A stretch of 54,087 nt of DNA from Clostridiales bacterium (lineage in GTDB: Bacteria > Bacillota > Clostridia > Lachnospirales > Lachnospiraceae). A program made the translations under genes and the position numbers. Under the pieces are notes generated by a model that was not told the origin of the DNA, searched no databases, and worked only from the letters and a program-made list of their open reading frames with translations. The stretch covers positions 1 to 54,087 of the forward strand of contig JAHZAR010000003.1 in the NCBI GenBank assembly GCA_019423835.1, read 5' to 3'. Each line of letters starts with the position of its first letter. Position 1 is the stretch's first letter. Of the stretch, positions 49,401 to 54,087 are shown piece by piece.

Positions 49401-51291
49401 CTACAACCAGCAGGACATCCAGCGCTCCCTCTCCGCCTCCGGCCAGTCCCAAATGGAGTCTGTAGTTTCCATTATCAAGCTCTTCAATCTGCTTATATGC
49501 GCTGGTAATCGTGATTCCAGACAGCTCGCTTAACGCCGCCGTCCCGGCCATCACCACCGCCGGTGTCTCCTCTGCGGCCACTTTCATGCGGAGCAGGCGG
49601 GCGATCGGGTTGGCTTTCTTCTCTTTTTTCACCGTAGCGCTTACTGCCGGAAGCATGCTCATCCCGAAATAAGTCGTTCCGTCCCCGTCCTCATAGGTCA
49701 GGGCGGTCTCCTCTATGTAGTCCTCGTAATCTTCGTCTTCCTCTTCTTCCTCCTCGGCCTCTTCCATCATCTCCTGCCACTCGTCGAAGCTCATATCTCC
49801 GTACTCGTCGCTCTCAAACTCTGCGTTGGGGTTCGGCCCCATCACTACTGGAACGTCATAGCTGGATTTCGACAGCTTCGCCGTATCGGAGCTTCCTCCC
49901 TTGTCGGAGCTGCTGCTTCCTTTATCGGAGGAACTGCTGTTTCCCTTGTCGGAGCTGGCGTTTCCTTTGTCGGAGCTTCCCTTGTCAGAGCTGCTGCCGC
50001 TGTCTCCCTTATCGGAATCTCCCTTATCTGCGTTTCCGCTGTTTCCCTTATCAGCTCCCTGGCCGGAACCGGAATTCTGGCCTTTGCCGGAGTCATCCGG
50101 TTTCTGGCTTCCCGTATCGCCGGATCCCTCCGCTTTTCCGCTGTCGGTGTCACCGGAACCTGTGTCGGAACCGGATCCTGACTGGGAACCCTTTCCGTCC
50201 TCTGCGCTGTTTCCTGCATCCTGGCCGCTGTTCTGGCCGCCGTCGGAATCATCCGGCTTATCTGCATCTGCTGCGCCGTCAGAGTTTCCTGCGTCCCCGC
50301 TTCCCTGACCGGCTCCATCTGTGCTGTCCTCCGATCCGGCCTCTGTGCCTGACTCGGAACCCTGGCCGTCGCCGGAACCTCCTGCCTGAGCGGCGTCTTC
50401 CGTGCCTTTCTCCGTCTCTTCTGCGCCGGCGCTGTCGGAGCTTCCCGCGCTGCCGCTTCCGCTTCCTGAACCGGAGCCGCCTGCGCTTCCTCCGTTCTCG
50501 CTTCCGTCCTCTGCCGGCTGGGCAGCCGGGTTATTGGCTTCTGATTCTTCCCTGCTCTCCTCTTCCTCTGCCTTCTGCTCCTCTCTCAGCTCGCTGTAAC
50601 TTGGCACCACAATATCGTCCGCCTGAAGGTTTTCAATATTTAAGGTGAAGGTCACGCTTCCGTCGTCCGCATTGACATAGAGAAATACGACCTCCTCGTC
50701 TCCCGTGAGCGTCCAGCTTCTCTCTGCCGCGTCTGAGTCTGTGGCATTGGAATCTGTCGCCTTAACAGCTCCCGCCTCTTTCTCAAAGGCCTGATAGTCT
50801 TTCTCATCTACCTGAACAAGGATATACCCATAGGCATTGGGATTGTCTCCCTGGATGCGGCCGCCGTTTCCGTTGTCCGCAAACAGCACAAAGCTCCTGC
50901 GGCCCTGAAACAGCTCCTCATATCCCTCCTTCTTTCCCTGGTCATCCTTCTTTACCTGGATCTCAGAGTCAAAATCAAACTCATTCCCTTCCGAGATCGC
51001 CCGCACTGCCTCTGCTGCCAAATCCTCTCCGCTGATTACCTCCTCCGGCATCAGGATTTCCATGGCATCGCTGTCGGTGGCCTTCGCGTCGCTGGGAGTT
51101 GCCGCCATCAGAGCGTTGCTGGCAGTGGCAATCTCAGCCGCGAATGCTGCCGAGTTCATGTTTGCCATACACATGCAGAACGCAAGCAGCCATGCAACTG
51201 CCCGACGGAGGCTTCTCTTCAAAGGCCTGTTACTTTTTCCACGCGATTTTCCTCTTCTGGAATCCATTCTTACTCCCGCCTTTCCTTCCAT
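46456..51291 (-). CDS. Giant secreted protein with two VWA domains
   Basis: 1,611 residues. Signal peptide ending near AAFAAEIATA (about residue 53), an N-terminal globular part, then a 250-residue low-complexity region (about 230-480) of Gly/Ser/Asp with SDKG repeats. VWA 1 has VVDESSSMG (about 627) and VWA 2 LIDRSGSMDD (about 1085): DxSxS MIDAS motifs. Each is followed by a similar strand domain (VVISDTLSDYVEF / VRIQDTLSEYADL). A CnaB-like domain starts near 1444 (GSFTVQKVIEGSD). No LPXTG or terminal membrane helix. ATG 51291 is the longest start; 51267 with GGGAG is also possible. It heads the matrix operon. Confidence 0.88.
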   Translation of the reverse strand: MEGKAGVRMDSRRGKSRGKSNRPLKRSLRRAVAWLLAFCMCMANMNSAAFAAEIATASNALMAATPSDAKATDSDAMEILMPEEVISGEDLAAEAVRAISEGNEFDFDSEIQVKKDDQGKKEGYEELFQGRRSFVLFADNGNGGRIQGDNPNAYGYILVQVDEKDYQAFEKEAGAVKATDSNATDSDAAERSWTLTGDEEVVFLYVNADDGSVTFTLNIENLQADDIVVPSYSELREEQKAEEEESREESEANNPAAQPAEDGSENGGSAGGSGSGSGSGSAGSSDSAGAEETEKGTEDAAQAGGSGDGQGSESGTEAGSEDSTDGAGQGSGDAGNSDGAADADKPDDSDGGQNSGQDAGNSAEDGKGSQSGSGSDTGSGDTDSGKAEGSGDTGSQKPDDSGKGQNSGSGQGADKGNSGNADKGDSDKGDSGSSSDKGSSDKGNASSDKGNSSSSDKGSSSSDKGGSSDTAKLSKSSYDVPVVMGPNPNAEFESDEYGDMSFDEWQEMMEEAEEEEEEDEDYEDYIEETALTYEDGDGTTYFGMSMLPAVSATVKKEKKANPIARLLRMKVAAEETPAVVMAGTAALSELSGITITSAYKQIEELDNGNYRLHLGLAGGGEGALDVLLVVDESSSMGEDSRMDTVKKVLGGYDTSSGWPWGGTQHHNGFVENVFDNAENEGTRFAVVPYEQKVRGSDYGYLEWTDNEQQILRAIDRLDEVTLGWFDYSDTNYEAGLWGAKEMIERRGDTSNSLVVIFLTDGCPTAYSGEMDQFDDGAVKEAGQGLNYPTYGVAQGTLTAAYGFKQYLQGKGSIYTVGFQVPPTIGGGSGNICRDYTPSQYLYAIAGSIEYKQGKFIVPTSAPDTYKEVTSTSGGISDLEEIFNDINTDLLMKNVVISDTLSDYVEFAGIDEDSANVEVVKIPVDQWGNRQDEAAEAADYESLRFDPEQKTVSVEFGQDRELDKDYVYELRFDIKLKDEYQNGADSSLLAVGGDNTDYQNNGLSEGKNGLPTNASGHYSYGRLGNLGSNYPVPVIPVPDKPTVPDLDYQKAIEKNQSGNYTLTLDVTSPVEETITQPKKIPAELVFLIDRSGSMDDQLGQKTRKQIVNEALEEIIPELCTDKYDLHIAGYQFSAQTFIIWSEPDVEQTCDWTNNSQTALNGLKIKDADDGTMPAEGLRQALTTLKNGYSGNVGKDNVKKYFVFLTDGKPDGEDLEDSYNVIDTMELNGVTFYAVGISKDASIDYLNGVVTHAASRGADIKGGVKKGDTEEGIKAVFEEIKKEIKKDIGSIAYGFKGVRIQDTLSEYADLVSSEDEIQILKDGEPLSQEELEAANPAIEITGKTVTVTFSPDYELEKDAKYSISFDVKPSSYAMEEYRKNMTVNPDKPYGDTVGEPGTGSESAGFAGFPSNKEATLTYLYGSYSNEDDPIYYQHPVLQVPQIGSFTVQKVIEGSDSEDGQKFIINIEQLVDGAPVPFSSVALVGNGEKSPAVQIDGEQQFKITEAVPMEYAFKEIRVIDENAEGADVTAAKFDSDTNTLTVASGDKLVVQVVNTFNHKGYFHSADRVTNYTTGDTNTPFTSDRVGRQAAEDQPKAESAKKKAEIEEEEGEPLV

Positions 51292-51934
51292 TTTTTCAAC
51301 TCAACCTCCTCTTTTTCTATGTCAAGGGCACTGTCCATCATCTTTAACAGCTCCAGTCTGCTTTTAAAGCACCTGGACGCTTTTTATCTGCCCGCATTGC
51401 CTCCCCATGCCAGGCGGCTTTGGGGCGATACCTGATGCTGATTGCAAAGACTGCCTCCACTTTTCCATTGTGCAGTGCTTTCTGTATCAATGCCTGCTCC
51501 ACTTTTTTGTAAAATTGTGTACTGTTTCTTAATTTTCTTAATTTTTTCTTAGGCTTTCCTATAGTGTATTAGAATGGCAATCACAAAACCTATCACAAAA
51601 AAATGATTTTTTTGTTTTTCTTATTATTTTGGAGACATAGCGGGAACAAATAAAAGTTTGCAAAAATTTTGTGAAAAAATGAAAAAAATTTTTTGAGAAA
51701 AAAAAGAATTGAACGTATGATTCTGCCCTGGCAGGGCCTTGAATTTCACGGAAAGTTTTATGAAATTTTATCAATATAGAATAAAGTGACAATCTCCTCT
51801 CTCACGGGAAGCCCTCCTGCAGATCAAAAAACCGGCCCTCTCTCCAAAGGCCGGTATAACCATCTGTTTCTGTTTTTCCGCCGGAAAAAGCTCCGGCATT
51901 CTCCTCTCTTCTCTGAACAGAGTCTGTACAGCTC
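51292..51934. other. Gene-free A/T-rich control region before the VWA gene
   Basis: 643 bp between the regulator and the matrix operon with no convincing gene; short frames here are A/T artefacts. It holds poly-A/T tracts (51595-51720), a repeated CTTAATTTT motif (51530-51550), and a weak minus-strand promoter candidate TTGTGA-17-TATAGG near 51555-51585. AAAGAGGAGG at 51301-51315 (minus) is the likely ribosome site region. Probably intrinsically curved DNA. Confidence 0.45.
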
Positions 51935-53155
51935 TTAAAACCTGATTTCCTGTCCCGTCTGGTGAATGGATACGGAGAAATTCACCTCCGCCCGCTTTCC
52001 GCACAGAGTCTTAAAGTAACGTCTGATCCTGTTTCCAATGGACTGGCTGCTCTCCACGCTTACGCCTGTGAGAAGGATCAGATACTGGTATGCGCTGTAT
52101 CTGGTGTAGACATCGCCTCTTCTCAGCACATGTCCAATGGCCTTTTTCAGCAGCTCAGAGCGGGATTTCAGTTTTTCCTGATTCTGAATCATCTTTCCCT
52201 CATAGTCCACCAGCGTGCACAGCATCAGGCACGTTGGCTGTCCGCTTCTCTCGCTTCTTCTGGCCATGAGTCTGTAGATATCGATAAAACTGGGATAGGA
52301 ACAGTAATAGGTATTCTCTCCCTCTTTGCCGTTTCTCTCACAGAGTTCTGCCCTGATATTGTCCAGGCCGTCCGGGCAGCTCACGAACTGCTGGCTCATT
52401 TTCCGGTAGCATTCCAGCATCTTGTCGGAAGGGGGCAGCCCCATTTCCTCGGAATATCTCCTGGCTGTCTGATCATAGAGACGGAAGGCTTCCTTATAGT
52501 TTCCCATAAGTATCATGCTCTCAATCTGCCCGGTCTGCCATCCGTCAAACGGATAGACCTGAGCGGCCTGCCGGTACAGCCGGTACATGCCCGGATAATC
52601 CTTCTGAGCCTTCAGATAGTCTCCCAGCCAGGCAACCGCCTTCTCATACATCCGCTTAAAGCGCAGGCTTTCCACGATCACCCAATTTTCCGTGGAATTG
52701 GCGCTCAGAAGCTCTCCCTGATAGAGCTCCTCAGCCCGCCTGTAGCAGTCATACGGCTCCTCCCCCTGCTGCTCCATGCGCTCCCCTGTCTCTACGAGGT
52801 TCTCAAATTCCCGGGCATCCACCCACACCGGAATCTCCTGATCCCAGAAGTAGACTCCATCACGGTTAATAACATACTGGGACTTGGGAAAGCCTCCCTG
52901 GGGCAGAACATGGCGCAGACGATAGATAAGATTATTGAGGCTGTTGTTGAGGCTGGACAGAGAATCTCTGTCATACAGCATTCCTGCCAGATCGTCTCTG
53001 CCGATCCCCTTCTCGCCGGACAGCCACAGAATCTGGAGAAGCTGGGCAAGCTTTGAGGCGCTGTTTCGCCCCAGCGACAGAACCTCATCTCCATATTCCA
53101 CTGAAAAACGCCCCAGCAAATGAACTGTCAGCCTCTTCTTTCCCTCGACATTCAC
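51935..53155 (-). CDS. BTAD/SARP-type transcriptional regulator with GGDEF-like tail
   Basis: 406 residues. OmpR-like winged helix (1-105: LTVHLLGRFSVEYGDEVL, SLSSLNNSLNNLIYRLRHVL), a bacterial transcriptional activation domain with TPR-like helices (110-255: YQGELLSANSTENWVIV, GNYKEAFRLYDQTARRY), and a C-terminal part (about 285-406) laid out like a diguanylate cyclase domain but with SAYQY where GGDEF should be, so no cyclase activity is expected. GTG start after GGGGGACGAGTCT. It is just upstream of the matrix operon in the same direction and probably controls it. A perfect hairpin ACAGCAG/CTGCTGT (53180-53197) lies in its leader. Confidence 0.83.
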   Translation of the reverse strand: MNVEGKKRLTVHLLGRFSVEYGDEVLSLGRNSASKLAQLLQILWLSGEKGIGRDDLAGMLYDRDSLSSLNNSLNNLIYRLRHVLPQGGFPKSQYVINRDGVYFWDQEIPVWVDAREFENLVETGERMEQQGEEPYDCYRRAEELYQGELLSANSTENWVIVESLRFKRMYEKAVAWLGDYLKAQKDYPGMYRLYRQAAQVYPFDGWQTGQIESMILMGNYKEAFRLYDQTARRYSEEMGLPPSDKMLECYRKMSQQFVSCPDGLDNIRAELCERNGKEGENTYYCSYPSFIDIYRLMARRSERSGQPTCLMLCTLVDYEGKMIQNQEKLKSRSELLKKAIGHVLRRGDVYTRYSAYQYLILLTGVSVESSQSIGNRIRRYFKTLCGKRAEVNFSVSIHQTGQEIRF

Positions 53156-53281
53156 AGACTCGTCCCCCTTTCCGGCAGGACAGCAGTCACCTGCTGTTCT
53201 TCCGTACTTTCTCCGCTGTATTGTTTATCATACAACAAAGTGGGAGGTTCGTCCAGATTGATTGTGAAATATCGTCCCGAA

Positions 53282-54087
53282 TTACTTCCGAATCGCCCCG
53301 ATCTGCTCTGCCAGCTCCACCATCAGCTTTTCCTCTCCAAAACCTCCTGATTTTGAGATAATGCTGTAGCTCTTTCCATCTAGTTCCACCTGGGAGAGTA
53401 CTGTTCCCGGCGCCATCTCACACACAGGCACAATCTCGTCACAGCCGATATGACTCATAAATCCCATAAGTGTATCCCCGCCTGTCAGGAGCATGGTGCT
53501 TTTCACACCTGCTCTTACCAGGTGCTCCACCACCTGGCCAAGCGTATCCGCAATTCTCACTCTCATCTCATCCAGCGAGAGTCCATGAGCTCTGGCATAC
53601 TCATAGGTCCCACGGCAGCCGGGCAGATCATTGGTATCAAAAATACAGCACTCCTCCTTCCGTGCCGTTTTTACCCACTCCTGTAAAGCCCTCTTTCCGT
53701 CCTCCGATTCCAGATAATTTTTATCCAGTTTCTGCTCAGGCTCCAGGCGAATTCTCTTCATTCCGGCCTTCTCTGCATAATCCAGCTGACTGACAGTGAT
53801 TGGATTGACGCTTCCGCAGGCCACCAGAAGCTTTTTATCGGGTAAGACCGGCTCTGTCCTCTTGCCGGAGAGCTCAAGAAGCTGCGGCAGAGCAGCTGCA
53901 AATCCGGCGCAGCCGGCAGTCAGCCCAAGTTCCCCCTTTTCCTTCAGAAAGGTGCCTATATCCATCAGCTCCTCGTCCGCAGATGCGTCGTAGACCATGA
54001 CGCCGTCCCTTCGTTCCCAGCCCTCCATACTCTCCACAACCGTTACGGGAACCTCTCTCTTCATCATATCCGGGATGCAGGAGCACG
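53282..54087 (-). CDS. Four-carbon acid sugar kinase family protein, C-terminal part (runs off window)
   Basis: At least 268 residues of the DUF1537/OtnK-DenD family, which phosphorylates four-carbon acid sugars. Seen: LGLTAGCAGFAAALPQLL, LLVACGSVNPITVSQLDYA (nucleotide-binding strand), LVRAGVKSTMLLTGGDTLMGFM and SKSGGFGEEKLMVEL. The frame is open through the window end, so the ATG pair at 54065-54067 is probably internal. Codons upstream of it (CSCIPD) continue the family sequence. Confidence 0.85.
   Translation of the reverse strand, partial: CSCIPDMMKREVPVTVVESMEGWERRDGVMVYDASADEELMDIGTFLKEKGELGLTAGCAGFAAALPQLLELSGKRTEPVLPDKKLLVACGSVNPITVSQLDYAEKAGMKRIRLEPEQKLDKNYLESEDGKRALQEWVKTARKEECCIFDTNDLPGCRGTYEYARAHGLSLDEMRVRIADTLGQVVEHLVRAGVKSTMLLTGGDTLMGFMSHIGCDEIVPVCEMAPGTVLSQVELDGKSYSIISKSGGFGEEKLMVELAEQIGAIRK

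Noticed and set aside
49845..50560. CRISPR-like short repeats and long Ser/Pro/Leu-rich opposite frames
   Set aside because: These are codon-level repeats of the SDKG/GSGSG low-complexity region of the VWA protein; no fixed repeat-spacer pattern.
1..54087. tRNA or rRNA genes, plasmid or phage origin, integrative conjugative element
   Set aside because: No cloverleaf with CCA-end context, rRNA core sequence, replication protein, relaxase or phage structural gene was seen.

Overview
The window reads as chromosomal DNA of a moderately GC-rich, Gram-positive, endospore-type Clostridia, most likely Lachnospiraceae. The evidence is clostridial content (SipW/TasA-like matrix genes, a sortase, MecA, an 8Fe ferredoxin, a CwlD-type amidase, GH18 with SH3), AGGAGG-type ribosome sites and frequent TTG/GTG starts. 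Species cannot be fixed from the sequence alone.

Layout. 1-3593: amino-sugar catabolism. nanE-nanA runs left and nagB runs right from a shared control region holding three copies of TGAAA-N4-TTTCA; nagA lies on the other side of nagB across a bidirectional terminator. 2454-19325: one long leftward run of about 15 genes. It begins with a Wadjet-like jetA-jetB-jetC set and continues with sua5, dCMP deaminase, a B12/radical SAM protein, nth, a DnaQ-type exonuclease, a 37-residue membrane miniprotein, a VanW protein, an isolated PurM/HypE-like C-terminal domain, an Lrp regulator, an aminotransferase, trmL and nagA. 19766-24304: a Gld-type ABC exporter cassette on the plus strand.

24279-29360: a sporulation-type locus (GH18 protein, then cwlD). 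cwlD is cut in two by a 2,430-bp element that carries a GNAT acetyltransferase, a small basic protein and a large serine recombinase. Both edges share the core CCATG. Joining them restores an in-frame 237-residue CwlD, and the reconstructed circle junction is dyad-symmetric. This looks like a minimal skin-like intervening element and is the main discovery candidate.

29910-38705: mixed genes. They include two CpaE-like atypical ATPase modules (one fused to a Ser/Thr kinase), mecA, a DUF1858 protein, a ferredoxin, a class-I-amidotransferase-like peptidase, an AEC transporter, a decayed Rpn-family gene and a large membrane protein with a degenerate UbiA-like domain.

38856-53155: a surface-matrix operon read leftward: a 1,611-residue double-VWA protein, four TasA/BsaA-like proteins, SipW, a fifth TasA-like protein, a sixth that carries an LPKTG sorting signal, and a class B sortase. 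A BTAD-type regulator with a degenerate GGDEF-like tail lies just upstream. 53282 to the end is the C-terminal part of a four-carbon acid sugar kinase family protein that runs off the window.
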